From assembly GCA_946414825.1 (NCBI GenBank), contig CAMKQB010000023.1, positions 1 to 32,861 of the forward strand: DNA of 32,861 nt, read 5' to 3'. Shown piece after piece: positions 7,966 to 15,881 of the stretch (its first letter is position 1; every line of letters begins with the position of its first letter). The stretch comes from an uncultured Lachnospiraceae bacterium. GTDB lineage: Bacteria > Bacillota > Clostridia > Lachnospirales > Lachnospiraceae. Below the pieces are notes generated by a model. The model was given only the letters and a program-made list of their open reading frames with translations. It did not search any database and had not been told where the DNA came from. Position numbers and translations under genes: made by a program.

Positions 7966-8772
7966 CTAATCCATACTACCAAGTATTGCAGCACCTGTTG
8001 CTACAGAAATAAGGAGTATAATTAACCAAATAACAAATACAATAAGTATCATTAACAGCTGTGCCCTACAGTAATTCTTCAGGTTCTTAGTAGAGCTTCC
8101 GCCGAAGCCCCATACAAACAGAAGAATGATTCCTACAATAGGAATACCGAACAGAAAACTATATCCAATATATCCCCAAGGAGTTATAAGCTTCTCCTGA
8201 CTGTCACTCGACATCTGATTAATAACTGTAACTCCACCCTGTGGCTGAGCATAATTATTCATCTGATCATATGCTGGCTGTTGCTGAGCATATACCTGCT
8301 GAGGTGCTGGTGCAGCAACTGGTGTTGGTGCAACTGGCTGAGCAACCGGAGTCTCTGGAACTGCTGGCTGTACTGGTGCCGGAGCAGGTGCCGGTGCTTC
8401 CTGCTGTGGTTTGTCTCCAACTGGAACAACACTTGAATCTGATAAAATAGATGAACCTGTAACAGGTGCAGGCGTAACCACCATTCCTTCTGGTACCTGT
8501 GGCTGATGCTGTCTAATCTCTGGCTCTGCTGGCGCAGCTTCTGGCTGTACATCTGCGAAGCCCTCTGTTTTAGGTACATCCTCCATTGTAAGTGGACCAG
8601 ACATATCTGCAGTAAGTACTGTTGTATCACTTTCAGCATCATCAGGTGCTTCAGCAATAGGAATATCCATCATAGGTGTACCACTACTCTTGAACGCTCT
8701 GAGATCTGCACCACAGTTGGGACAGAAATCAGCTCCATCAGGCACATTTGCGCCACATTTATTACAAAACAT
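7966..8772 (-). CDS. Zinc-ribbon protein with Pro/Ala/Gln-rich linker and two membrane helices
   Basis: 268 aa. The N terminus is a short zinc ribbon with Cys3, Cys6, Cys17 and Cys20 (CNKCG and CPNCG). Residues about 30-190 are low-complexity, rich in Pro, Ala, Val and Gln, with repeated PVAP-like units, and probably disordered. The C-terminal 75 residues hold two hydrophobic segments (YIGYSFLFGIPIVGIILLFVW and LLMILIVFVIWLIILLISVA) separated by a basic stretch, so the protein should be anchored with the ribbon in the cytoplasm. Zinc-ribbon membrane proteins of this build are common in Clostridia and mostly uncharacterised; no enzymatic motif is present. It is a single-gene unit with a good Shine-Dalgarno (GGGAGG at 8784-8779), its own promoter and its own terminator. 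Confidence 0.85.
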   Translation of the reverse strand: MFCNKCGANVPDGADFCPNCGADLRAFKSSGTPMMDIPIAEAPDDAESDTTVLTADMSGPLTMEDVPKTEGFADVQPEAAPAEPEIRQHQPQVPEGMVVTPAPVTGSSILSDSSVVPVGDKPQQEAPAPAPAPVQPAVPETPVAQPVAPTPVAAPAPQQVYAQQQPAYDQMNNYAQPQGGVTVINQMSSDSQEKLITPWGYIGYSFLFGIPIVGIILLFVWGFGGSSTKNLKNYCRAQLLMILIVFVIWLIILLISVATGAAILGSMD

Positions 8773-8806
8773 AACAAACCTCCCACAACATTAAAATAAT
8801 ATATTT

Positions 8807-8835
8807 ATTATAAGTCTTATCCTTAAATAATACAA
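8807..8835 (-). promoter_or_regulatory. Promoter of the zinc-ribbon gene
   Basis: Minus strand: -35 TTGTAT (8835-8830), a 17-nt spacer, and a consensus -10 TATAAT (8812-8807). Transcription would start near 8800, giving a leader of about 28 nt. The -35 lies only about 10 nt past the prfA stop and no terminator is evident between, so read-through from prfA is also possible. Confidence 0.7.
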
Positions 8836-8845
8836 GGCTTTAGTA

Positions 8846-9922
8846 TTACTCCTCGCCTTCCATCTTGGCAAGCTTTGCAGCCTGATCAGCTGCCGTAAGA
8901 GCATCTATAAACTCATCAAGATCCCCATTCAAGGTTTCATTTAATCTATATGATGTAAGCTTAATTCTGTGGTCTGTTACACGGCTCTGAGGGAAGTTAT
9001 AGGTACGAACCTTCTCTGAACGGTCGCCGGAACCTATCTGACTTCTTCTTGCCTCTGACTCGGCATCATGAGCCTTCTGCATTTCCAGATCATAGAGCTT
9101 AGTTCTCAGCAGCGCAAATGCCTTTGCCTTGTTCTGAATCTGTGACTTCTCTGTCTGGCTGTAAATAACTATACCTGTAGGATAGTGGGTCAGACGTACT
9201 GCGGAGTCAGTAGTATTAACACACTGTCCACCATTTCCGGAAGCACGCATAACGTCGATACGAATATCCTTTTCATTTATCTCTACATCAACCTCTTCTG
9301 CCTCTGGCATGATAGCTACGGAAGCTGCTGATGTGTGGATACGTCCACCTGATTCAGTCTCCGGCACACGCTGAACTCTGTGCACTCCACTCTCATACTT
9401 AAGCTTGGAATATGCTCCCTTACCTTTTATAAGGAAGTTTACATCCTTGATACCGCCGATACCTGTATCATCAATTGAAATGAGCTCAGTCTGCCATCTT
9501 TTCTTCTCTGCATAATGGCTGTACATACGATACAGCTCTCCTGCAAAAAGTGCAGCTTCGTCACCACCAACACCGGCACGGATTTCAACTACTACGTTCT
9601 TATCATCATTTGCATCCTTTGGAAGAAGGAGGATTTTAAGCTCCTGCTCGCATCTTTCGATAGCCTTCTTAGCTTCAGCAAGCTCTTCCTTTGCCATTTC
9701 CTTCATTTCTTCATCTGACTCTTCGTCAAGGATCATCAGGCTGTCTTCTTCATCCTGCTTAGCTTTCTTATATTCCTTATACTTTTCTACGATAGGAGTC
9801 AGATCACTCTGCTCCTTCATAAGCTTTCTAAATCTTTCCTGGTCATTTACTACATCAGGATTTGAGAGCTCCTGCATTATTTCTTCCAGTTTGGTAACCA
9901 GTTCTTCTAACTTGTCAAACAT
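8846..9922 (-). CDS. prfA: Peptide chain release factor 1
   Basis: 358 aa, the normal RF1 length. It recognises UAA and UAG stop codons in the ribosomal A site and triggers peptidyl-tRNA hydrolysis. Visible signatures are the codon-recognition tripeptide P-E-T (187-189) within [16 protein letters not shown], and the catalytic GGQ (231-233) in [17 protein letters not shown]. Shine-Dalgarno GGAGG precedes the ATG. It is the last gene of rpmE - yqhQ-like - prmC - prfA; prmC, immediately upstream, methylates the Gln of this GGQ. The 59-nt gap to prmC carries a short palindromic repeat. Confidence 0.98.
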   Translation of the reverse strand: MFDKLEELVTKLEEIMQELSNPDVVNDQERFRKLMKEQSDLTPIVEKYKEYKKAKQDEEDSLMILDEESDEEMKEMAKEELAEAKKAIERCEQELKILLLPKDANDDKNVVVEIRAGVGGDEAALFAGELYRMYSHYAEKKRWQTELISIDDTGIGGIKDVNFLIKGKGAYSKLKYESGVHRVQRVPETESGGRIHTSAASVAIMPEAEEVDVEINEKDIRIDVMRASGNGGQCVNTTDSAVRLTHYPTGIVIYSQTEKSQIQNKAKAFALLRTKLYDLEMQKAHDAESEARRSQIGSGDRSEKVRTYNFPQSRVTDHRIKLTSYRLNETLNGDLDEFIDALTAADQAAKLAKMEGEE

Positions 9923-9945
9923 TTTATTCCTCCGTTATATTATAA

Positions 9946-9971
9946 GATTCTTCGCTGCGCTCAGAATGACA
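9946..9971. repeat. Short imperfect palindrome between prmC and prfA
   Basis: On the minus strand the spacer reads TGTCATTCTGAG, then CGCAGCGAAGAATC. ATTCT at one side pairs with AGAAT at the other around a GC-rich middle. I recall closely similar sequences (TGTCATTCTGAGCG...CGAAGAATCT) as scattered intergenic repeats in many unrelated bacterial genomes. That is memory, not a search result. Confidence 0.5.
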
Positions 9972-9981
9972 TTGTTTTTAA

Positions 9982-10857
9982 TTATAGTTGCGCAGATATC
10001 ACTCTATCCAGCCCGCTCATGTCCTGTTCCTTACGAATATTGATAAAACCGTTTTCTTTCAGGATATCTGCCACATCCATATATTGATCGTAGCCTATCT
10101 CAAGAGCTATGCTTCCATTCTGATTCAGGAACTCTGGCGCGCGACTAATAATTCTTCTATAGAAAGCCAGCCCATCCATTGAGCCATCCAGAGCAAGCCT
10201 TGGCTCATAGTCCCTGACATCCTTGATCAGATTATTTATATCCTTTGTCCTTATGTAAGGAGGATTGCTGATGATCAGATCAAAGGTCTCTGCAGGATTT
10301 CCGTTTTCATCCTCAAAGGCTTCGTATAGATCACTCTTTACTATCCTCACATCTGCCTCCAGCTTCTCGGCATTTTCTGCCGCAAGCGCTAGCGCATCAT
10401 CGGAAATGTCGGACAGTGTTATATCATCTATATATCCCATTTCCACTCGTTCCTTACCGTATGCGATTCCGATACAACCAGTACCTGTGCACATATCCAG
10501 AACCTTCATTGGTCTGTCCGTAGATATTCCAGCAGCATGGATAACAAGTATCTCTGAATCATATCTAGGGATGAGAACATTTTCACGGCACAGATATTCA
10601 TCTTCCATAAAGTAAGTATATCCCGTTATATATTGAAGAGGATAATGGGTTGCGCGCTTCTTAATCATCTTCATATAACGCATCTTAGTGAACTCATCCA
10701 GTTCATCAGTAAGTCGAGTATATATATTTGTCAGACTGTCCTTCAGAATAAACATCATCAGATGTCTGGCTTCAGCCTGGTTATTCTCTATCCCGGCATC
10801 GCCAAGAATCTTAGTGCCTTTTCCGATAACACGTCCTATCTGATTCTCTTCATTCAT
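9982..10857 (-). CDS. prmC: Release factor glutamine methyltransferase
   Basis: 291 aa. It transfers a methyl group from S-adenosylmethionine to the side-chain amide of the GGQ glutamine in RF1 and RF2. The N-terminal helical domain carries PLQYITG (73-79) and LIPRYDSE. The Rossmann-like domain has SAM motif VLDMCTGTGCIGI (119-131), and the substrate-amide motif NPPY is at 198-201, as in all PrmC/HemK proteins. Length is typical. The family's usual LIPRPDTE is altered slightly to LIPRYDSE. An AAGGAG lies about 10 nt before the ATG. Its place directly before prfA, its substrate gene, is the standard bacterial arrangement. Confidence 0.96.
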   Translation of the reverse strand: MNEENQIGRVIGKGTKILGDAGIENNQAEARHLMMFILKDSLTNIYTRLTDELDEFTKMRYMKMIKKRATHYPLQYITGYTYFMEDEYLCRENVLIPRYDSEILVIHAAGISTDRPMKVLDMCTGTGCIGIAYGKERVEMGYIDDITLSDISDDALALAAENAEKLEADVRIVKSDLYEAFEDENGNPAETFDLIISNPPYIRTKDINNLIKDVRDYEPRLALDGSMDGLAFYRRIISRAPEFLNQNGSIALEIGYDQYMDVADILKENGFINIRKEQDMSGLDRVISAQL

Positions 10858-10907
10858 ATACTACTAATTCTCCTTGATCTACCTAATCAATAGCCTCATT
10901 TACAGGA

Positions 10908-11834
10908 TCATTCAAAAGAATCATTTCTTACACATTCAACATATTCATGCCAGTCGATTACTCCTTCGACTGACTTAATAGCAACTTCTATCATATCGTC
11001 GTCTGGTTCTCTGGTAGTAAGCCGCTGAACCCATAGACCTGGAGCACTCAGTATGTTGGAGCATACATTTGTATGTCTTCCTGCGTATCTGATTACCTCA
11101 TAGGATATTCCGGCAATCACCGGAATCAAAAGGATTCTCGAAACCAGTCTGATCCACATCACATCTGTCTGCACAAACATGAAGACGAAAATGCTTATTA
11201 TCATTACAATAAATACAAAGCTGGTTCCACATCTCTTATGAAATCTAGTTGCCGATCTAACATTTTCAACTGTAAGATCCTTACCAGCCTCCATACAGTT
11301 TATGGTCTTATGCTCCGCTCCATGATACATGAAGGTTCTCTTTATATCCTCCATATGTGCGATTGCAGCCACATATCCTAAGAAAATAAAAAGTCTGAGT
11401 AGTCCCTCTGCTATATTTACGATGATATCCTTATCAGTAAGCTTATAAAGGAAATTCGCGAGAAATGCCGGAAGAAGCATAAAAACTCCGATGGCTATTA
11501 TTAAAGAAAAAATAAGCGTGCCGATAAGGTAGCCTGAGTTGCCAGACTCTTTCTTAGTATCTTCTTTTGTTTTTACTTCAGCCTCGTCCTCTTCAAAATA
11601 TTCAGAAGAATCCATAAGTGTTTTCATTCCTATATAAAGAGACTCTATGAAGTTCACCACTCCTCGAACAATGGGAATACTCAGCCCCTTATGCTTCTCT
11701 CCCATTGATTTATATGGAGTAACTTTAACATCTATTTCTTTATTTGGTTTTCTAACTGCCAGTGCGTAGGAGGAAGGTCCCTTCATCATTACGCCTTCCA
11801 GAACAGCCTGTCCACCAATATTAACTCTTTTCAT
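10908..11834 (-). CDS. yqhQ: DUF1385 (YqhQ-like) membrane protein
   Basis: 308 aa. The N terminus NIGGQAVLEGVMMKGP is the family hallmark, followed by the conserved IVRGVVNFIESLYIGMKTL and, after the first membrane segments, YHGAEHKTINCMEAGKDLTVENV. The C-terminal part has RHTNVCSNILSAPGLWVQRLTTREPDDDMIEVAI. Three to five hydrophobic segments lie between about 100 and 245. YqhQ-type proteins are often annotated as metal-dependent enzymes, but to my knowledge the reaction is not established; the conserved His, Glu and Cys residues would fit a metal site. An AGAGG Shine-Dalgarno precedes the ATG. It sits between rpmE and prmC, a common clostridial order. Confidence 0.9.
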   Translation of the reverse strand: MKRVNIGGQAVLEGVMMKGPSSYALAVRKPNKEIDVKVTPYKSMGEKHKGLSIPIVRGVVNFIESLYIGMKTLMDSSEYFEEDEAEVKTKEDTKKESGNSGYLIGTLIFSLIIAIGVFMLLPAFLANFLYKLTDKDIIVNIAEGLLRLFIFLGYVAAIAHMEDIKRTFMYHGAEHKTINCMEAGKDLTVENVRSATRFHKRCGTSFVFIVMIISIFVFMFVQTDVMWIRLVSRILLIPVIAGISYEVIRYAGRHTNVCSNILSAPGLWVQRLTTREPDDDMIEVAIKSVEGVIDWHEYVECVRNDSFE

Positions 11835-11878
11835 CTATTACCTCTAGCTTAGCTCATCACTCTTCTTCAGTGATATTT

Positions 11879-11972
11879 AAAAGGACGATTCTTATTCTCA
11901 CCTTTTCAAAACCCTACTAGTCAATGTAGAAATCTTAAAAAGGTGACAATAAGAACCGTCCCCATTGTCACC
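11879..11972. repeat. REP/MITE-like palindromic element
   Basis: An imperfect inverted repeat of about 27 nt (left arm 11879-11906, right arm 11937-11963) encloses a 30-nt loop. The right arm contains GGTGACAATAAGAACCGTCC. A second, nested perfect repeat shares the right arm: GGTGACAAT (11942-11950) with ATTGTCACC (11964-11972). Two mutually exclusive hairpins are therefore possible. From memory, GGGGACGGTTCT...GTCACC-type palindromes in Firmicutes are linked to REP-associated (Y1/transposase_17) transposases. No transposase is encoded here. It lies between rpmE and the yqhQ-like gene. Confidence 0.65.
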
Positions 11973-11986
11973 TAATATTTAAGTAT

Positions 11987-12196
11987 CTAGTTATCAGCCT
12001 TTACGCCATACTTCTTGTTGAACTTATCTATACGTCCGCGAGCCTTAACAGCCTTCTGCTGACCTGTATAGAAAGAATGGCACTTTGAGCAGATTTCAAC
12101 GTGGATATCTTCCTTAGTTGAGCCTGTTACGAACTCATTTCCACAGTTGCATACAACCTTAGCCTGATAATAATCTGGATGTATTCCCTCTCTCAT
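11987..12196 (-). CDS. rpmE: 50S ribosomal protein L31 (zinc-binding type)
   Basis: 69 aa. The start [10 protein letters not shown] and the sequence CNCGNEF...[14 protein letters not shown] are diagnostic of L31. Four cysteines (Cys16, Cys18, Cys36, Cys39) make this the zinc-binding C+ form rather than the zinc-independent paralogue used in zinc starvation. The C terminus, [14 protein letters not shown], is typical. AAGGAG lies 7 nt before the ATG. It heads the translation block and has a promoter at 12286-12314 with an 80-nt leader in which a short stem is possible (GTAAGTA with TACTTAT). An L31 autoregulatory leader is conceivable but not demonstrated. Confidence 0.97.
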   Translation of the reverse strand: MREGIHPDYYQAKVVCNCGNEFVTGSTKEDIHVEICSKCHSFYTGQQKAVKARGRIDKFNKKYGVKADN

Positions 12197-12285
12197 AATA
12201 ATTCTCCTTTTCTATGTAACGTATAAGTAACTCTATACAAGATTCCTAAAACCTTATACCTCGATTACTTACCAGCAACGTTCCC

Positions 12286-12314
12286 ATATTATCACAGGGT
12301 TTTATATAAAGCAA
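12286..12314 (-). promoter_or_regulatory. Promoter of the rpmE - yqhQ - prmC - prfA block
   Basis: Minus strand: -35 TTGCTT (12314-12309), a 17-nt spacer, -10 TAATAT (12291-12286). An overlapping extended -10 reading, TGTGATAAT, is also present. The predicted leader is about 80 nt. Confidence 0.6.
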
Positions 12315-12321
12315 GCATTAA

Positions 12322-12548
12322 TTTTTATTCGCTACATCTACTGTGTAGATTTTTTTGCAGTACTCTAACCGGCTATTCGGAAAATTCGCACTTCGTGCTC
12401 TTACGTCTGCTGCGCAGACATTTTCCTCATGCCGCTTAGACTCCTGCTTCGCAGGAGCTTCAAGATATAGAGGAGATGATTTAGCTTGCAAGCAAATCAT
12501 CTCCTCTATATCTTAATACTGCAAATAGTAGTTTTTATCCGCTACATC
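12322..12548 (-). other. Structured palindrome nest: candidate branched RNA or mobile palindromic repeat
   Basis: This fills most of the 345-nt gap between cls and rpmE and contains no credible gene. Nested pairings (plus coordinates): outer stem 12354-12362 with 12517-12525 (9 bp); stem 12364-12373 with 12431-12440 (9 pairs, one C-C mismatch); stem 12379-12385 with 12420-12426 (7 bp), enclosing hairpins 12388-12398 and 12405-12419; hairpin 12441-12457 (7 bp); long hairpin 12462-12514 with a perfect 21-bp stem capped by palindromic GCTTGCAAGC. A further hairpin lies at 12336-12350 beside a T-run. Read on the minus strand the short hairpins have GNA triloops (GAA, GCA, GAA), favouring an RNA of that sense. 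A 17-nt direct repeat with one mismatch (TTTTTATTCGCTACATC at 12322-12338 and 12532-12548) brackets it; the right copy overlaps the last codons of cls. Confidence 0.7.
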
Positions 12549-14134
12549 AGCGGAGCAACCAGCTTCACTACTCCACCTGCGAGTTTATAGAACAGTTTCT
12601 CGTTCTTAACGTCCTCCAACTGAATATTGTAACATCCTTTGAGAGTTTCCTGGAAGTCGCCCTCTATATCTTCTATTACCCTGCACCTATACATATATGT
12701 GGCGCATTCAAAATGATGATATAAGCTTCTATAGTCCAGATTAATGCTTCCCACAACAGCCTTCTCATCATCGCAAATAAAGACCTTTGCATGCACAAAG
12801 CCTGGTGTGTATTCGTATATATTGACGCCCGATTCTATAAGTGACTTATAGTGGGACTTTGCCAGGGCAAATGCCATCTTCTTGTCCGGTATGCCCGGCA
12901 GAATTATGTCAACCTCAACGCCTCGCCGCGCAGCGAATTTTATGGCGTTCTTCAGCTCATCATCAAGTATCAGATACGGTGTCATTATATGAACATACTT
13001 TCTGGCACGATTCAAAATGTCTATATATATATTCTCGCCAACCTTCTCTTCATCTAAAGGTATATCACTATACGGCATTACATAGCCCGGCTCATCCGCA
13101 TACTTATCAGCATCCGTGCTGACTTTTAAGTATCTGTCATAATCAACATCCTGATCATTTGCCGACCACATTTGCAGGAACATCAGGGTGTACGCTCTTA
13201 CAGCATCTCCCCTTACCATCACTGCAGTATCCTTCCAAAGGCCAAATCGTTTGATCTTATTAATGTATTCATCCGCAAGGTTTACTCCACCATTAAATGC
13301 CACCTTGCCATCTATAACCAGAACCTTGCGGTGGTCTCTATAATTATAGTAGGTGGACACGAAAGGGTGAATCTCCGAGAAGGTCTTTGCCTTTATTCCC
13401 AGCAGGCTAAGTCTTTTCATATAGTCATGGGGCAGCAGCTGCATCTCGCACATGCCATCATACATAACTCTGACTTCAACGCCCTGTTCCACCTTCTCCT
13501 TGAGAAGCTTCAGAATCCTTCCCCACATATATCCTTCATCTATTATGAAATATTCCATGAAGATGAAATCCTGAGCCTTTTCCAGTTCCTCCATTATGGC
13601 AGCAAAATTATCCTGCCCCCACGGAAAGTAGGTAATCTCAGTATTCTTAAAAACCGGAAAGCACCCTGTATTGTTAATGTACCTGTTCAGCTCCAGAAGT
13701 CCGGAGTTATCCTCCCTAAGCTCCCTGATTATACCCTTATCCTGGCTGATGGCATTCTTAGTACTGCCAATAACCCTCAGCATAGCCCTCTTAAGCTGTC
13801 TATGTCCCAGTTCCACCTGAGTAAATGCAAGGAACACTGCTCCAGGGATCGGGAAAATACCTATTATAATCATCCAGGTCAGCTTAGCTGACGAGTCCAT
13901 GTCACAGTTATACAAATAAAAAACCATGATTACAGTAAACACGGACATTATAACCGTGTAATACGGTACGTACGTACTGAACCATGAGAATATCGCTACA
14001 ATTATTATTATTTGAATCAGTAGAAGAAGAATGATTCCCGCAAGACGACTAAATATCAGACGCAGTAATCCCTTTTTCCTATATCTTATAAGGCGGATCT
14101 CATTTTTATCTTTGCTGTAATTAACAACCTGCAT
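12542..14134 (-). CDS. cls: Cardiolipin synthase (phospholipase D family)
   Basis: 530 aa. It condenses two phosphatidylglycerol molecules to cardiolipin plus glycerol at the membrane. Two N-terminal membrane segments lie at about 30-55 and 58-75, with a third at about 85-105. Both HKD catalytic motifs (HxKx4D) are intact: His268/Lys270/Asp275 in HRKVLVIDG, followed by NGGVNLADEY, and His448/Lys450/Asp455 in HAKVFICDD, followed by GSINLDYRSLYHHFE. Length is normal. AGGGG lies 6 nt before the ATG. It follows mntP by 48 nt with no terminator between, so co-transcription is likely. The structured element at 12322-12548 starts at its stop codon. Confidence 0.95.
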   Translation of the reverse strand: MQVVNYSKDKNEIRLIRYRKKGLLRLIFSRLAGIILLLLIQIIIIVAIFSWFSTYVPYYTVIMSVFTVIMVFYLYNCDMDSSAKLTWMIIIGIFPIPGAVFLAFTQVELGHRQLKRAMLRVIGSTKNAISQDKGIIRELREDNSGLLELNRYINNTGCFPVFKNTEITYFPWGQDNFAAIMEELEKAQDFIFMEYFIIDEGYMWGRILKLLKEKVEQGVEVRVMYDGMCEMQLLPHDYMKRLSLLGIKAKTFSEIHPFVSTYYNYRDHRKVLVIDGKVAFNGGVNLADEYINKIKRFGLWKDTAVMVRGDAVRAYTLMFLQMWSANDQDVDYDRYLKVSTDADKYADEPGYVMPYSDIPLDEEKVGENIYIDILNRARKYVHIMTPYLILDDELKNAIKFAARRGVEVDIILPGIPDKKMAFALAKSHYKSLIESGVNIYEYTPGFVHAKVFICDDEKAVVGSINLDYRSLYHHFECATYMYRCRVIEDIEGDFQETLKGCYNIQLEDVKNEKLFYKLAGGVVKLVAPLM

Positions 14135-14182
14135 TGTATTCCCCTGAATTATAATTATATATACTGGTTTTACTTCGTCCTA

Positions 14183-14755
14183 TTATATAATCAAATGAAT
14201 AGCTATACCTACTAATATCATCCCACCCAGAAATGACGCCTTACCGGCCAGCTTCACTCCGAAGTATCTGCCAATCCTAAGTCCTAACAAACATATAAAA
14301 AATGTCACTATCAGGATTATCATAGCACACATAATCGCCTTTACAATAGAATAATCCGAAATGGTAAATCCTACCGAAAGCGCATCTATAGATGTTGCTA
14401 TTCCCTGAACAAAGAGCTCTCTCTTTCGAAGCAGTCCTGTTTCATCACTTGAACCATTCCACTCCATCACTCCATTCAGGATCATTTTGCCACCAATAAA
14501 AATAAGCAGAACAAATCCCACCCATGGAACAAACATTTGCAGAATCGAAAATATCTCAATAATGGTATGAACCATAAACCACCCTATTAGTGGCATCAAA
14601 AACTGAAAGCCAGCAAAAACTGAAGCTATCATGATCCTTTTTCTAGTTTTCATATTTGGTTCATTCAAGCCATTTGCCATTGATACAGAAAAAGCATCCA
14701 TAGCAAGTGCCACACCTAGTAAAACGGAGGACACCAAAAACTCTATGATAATCAT
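14183..14755 (-). CDS. mntP: Manganese efflux pump MntP-like (DUF204)
   Basis: 190 aa with about six membrane helices. The first helix carries GVALAMDAFSVSMANGL and the fourth ATSIDALSVGFTI, the paired Asp-bearing repeats of MntP. The charged pairs and the ending GGMILVGIAIHL also fit. It should export Mn2+ across the cytoplasmic membrane. The Shine-Dalgarno AGGAG is about 12 nt from the ATG, slightly long. No yybP-ykoY manganese riboswitch could be recognised in the 84-nt upstream gap, which mainly holds the trpS terminator, so manganese control is not evident here. Confidence 0.92.
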   Translation of the reverse strand: MIIIEFLVSSVLLGVALAMDAFSVSMANGLNEPNMKTRKRIMIASVFAGFQFLMPLIGWFMVHTIIEIFSILQMFVPWVGFVLLIFIGGKMILNGVMEWNGSSDETGLLRKRELFVQGIATSIDALSVGFTISDYSIVKAIMCAMIILIVTFFICLLGLRIGRYFGVKLAGKASFLGGMILVGIAIHLII

Positions 14756-14794
14756 ATTCGAAATAAACTCCTGGTGAAAAAATTAAATAAATAC

Positions 14795-14828
14795 AAAAAA
14801 GGGATAAAACTCTTTCGAACTTCATCCC
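14795..14828 (-). terminator. Probable terminator after trpS
   Basis: Minus strand: GGGATGAA pairs imperfectly with TTTTATCCC around a loop, followed by six T (14800-14795). The stem is short and begins only a few nucleotides after the trpS stop, so termination may be partial and allow read-through to mntP. Confidence 0.6.
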
Positions 14829-14839
14829 CGTTCATCTGA

Positions 14840-15874
14840 TTATGGTAAAATAAGGCCAATTTTTTTCTTAACCTTTGTAAGTGTTTTGTTGGATATATAG
14901 GTTGCTCTTTCAGCTCCCTTCTTATAACACTCCTCAAGATAAGCCTTATCCTTCAGAAGTCTGTTAAATTCATCACGAACAGGAGCAAGCCCATCCGCAA
15001 CGACCGTACCAACAGCCTTCTTGAAGTCGCCATATCCTTTTCCGGAAAATTCCTTCTCGATATCCTCCATTGACTTTCCCGTGAATACAGAATAAATAGT
15101 CATCAGATTGTTGATACCATCCTTACCCTCTCTAAAGGCAACCTCAGTCTCACTATCTGTAACCGCTCTCTTAAATCTGGCCATGATAACATCCGGAGTA
15201 TCCAGAATAGATATAGTCGCATTTGGATTTGGATCTGACTTCGACATCTTCTTTGTAGGCTCCTGAAGGGACATTATCTTCGCGCCACTCTTTGGAATAT
15301 ATGGTTCTGGAACTCTGAACACTTCGCCGTATAGATTGTTAAATCTATTAACTATAGTTCTGGTCAGCTCTATATGCTGTTTCTGGTCAGCTCCTGTTGG
15401 AACATAATCCGGCTGATACAGGAGAATATCTGCAGCCATAAGTGCAGGATAATCGAAAAGACCAGCATTTACATTATCAGAATGCTGTGCTGACTTATCT
15501 TTAAACTGTGTCATTCTTGAGAGCTCGCCAAACTGTGTGTAGCATGAAAGAATCCATCCAAGCTCTGCATGTGTATGAACATGGCTTTGAATGAATGCCA
15601 GACTCTTCTCAGGATCTATTCCGCAAGCAAGGAGAAGAGCGAAGGCTTCCTTAGAATGTTTTCTCAATTCAGCAGGATCCTGACGGATAGTCAGACTATG
15701 AAGATCTGCAATAAAGTATGCGCAATCGTAATCCTCCTGAAGCTGCTTCCAATTTCTAACAGCTCCTATATAATTGCCTAGAGTGAAAACTCCTGTAGGC
15801 TGAATGCCGCTCAGGAGAACCTTCTTTCTCTCAGGCTTCTTCTCTTCATTTACATTTGTTTCTAGTGTACTCAT
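14840..15874 (-). CDS. trpS: Tryptophan--tRNA ligase
   Basis: 344 aa, class Ic aminoacyl-tRNA synthetase charging tRNA-Trp in the cytoplasm. Signatures are SGIQPTGVFTLGNYIGAV (HIGH-equivalent region), the substrate segment FNNLYGEVF, and PTKKMSKSDPNP (KMSKS loop). Length is normal. The 7-nt gap to the upstream epimerase gene implies co-transcription. There is no leader between the two genes, so no T-box controls trpS locally. The pairing with a disaccharide epimerase has no obvious functional reason. Confidence 0.97.
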   Translation of the reverse strand: MSTLETNVNEEKKPERKKVLLSGIQPTGVFTLGNYIGAVRNWKQLQEDYDCAYFIADLHSLTIRQDPAELRKHSKEAFALLLACGIDPEKSLAFIQSHVHTHAELGWILSCYTQFGELSRMTQFKDKSAQHSDNVNAGLFDYPALMAADILLYQPDYVPTGADQKQHIELTRTIVNRFNNLYGEVFRVPEPYIPKSGAKIMSLQEPTKKMSKSDPNPNATISILDTPDVIMARFKRAVTDSETEVAFREGKDGINNLMTIYSVFTGKSMEDIEKEFSGKGYGDFKKAVGTVVADGLAPVRDEFNRLLKDKAYLEECYKKGAERATYISNKTLTKVKKKIGLILP

Positions 15875-15881
15875 AATATAT

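Noticed and set aside
12318-12500. 60-codon minus-strand frame across the hairpin cluster
   Set aside because: It is made up of the palindrome arms, lacks a Shine-Dalgarno and has no protein-like pattern; the segment is better read as a structured element.
13172-13891. 239-codon plus-strand frame opposite cls
   Set aside because: It lies wholly antisense to a gene with both intact HKD motifs, so it is a shadow frame despite its length.
14756-14839. Possible yybP-ykoY manganese riboswitch before mntP
   Set aside because: The gap is 84 nt, mostly trpS terminator, and lacks the paired conserved loops of that riboswitch.
15875-15881. T-box leader for trpS
   Set aside because: Only 7 nt separate trpS from the epimerase gene, leaving no room for a leader.
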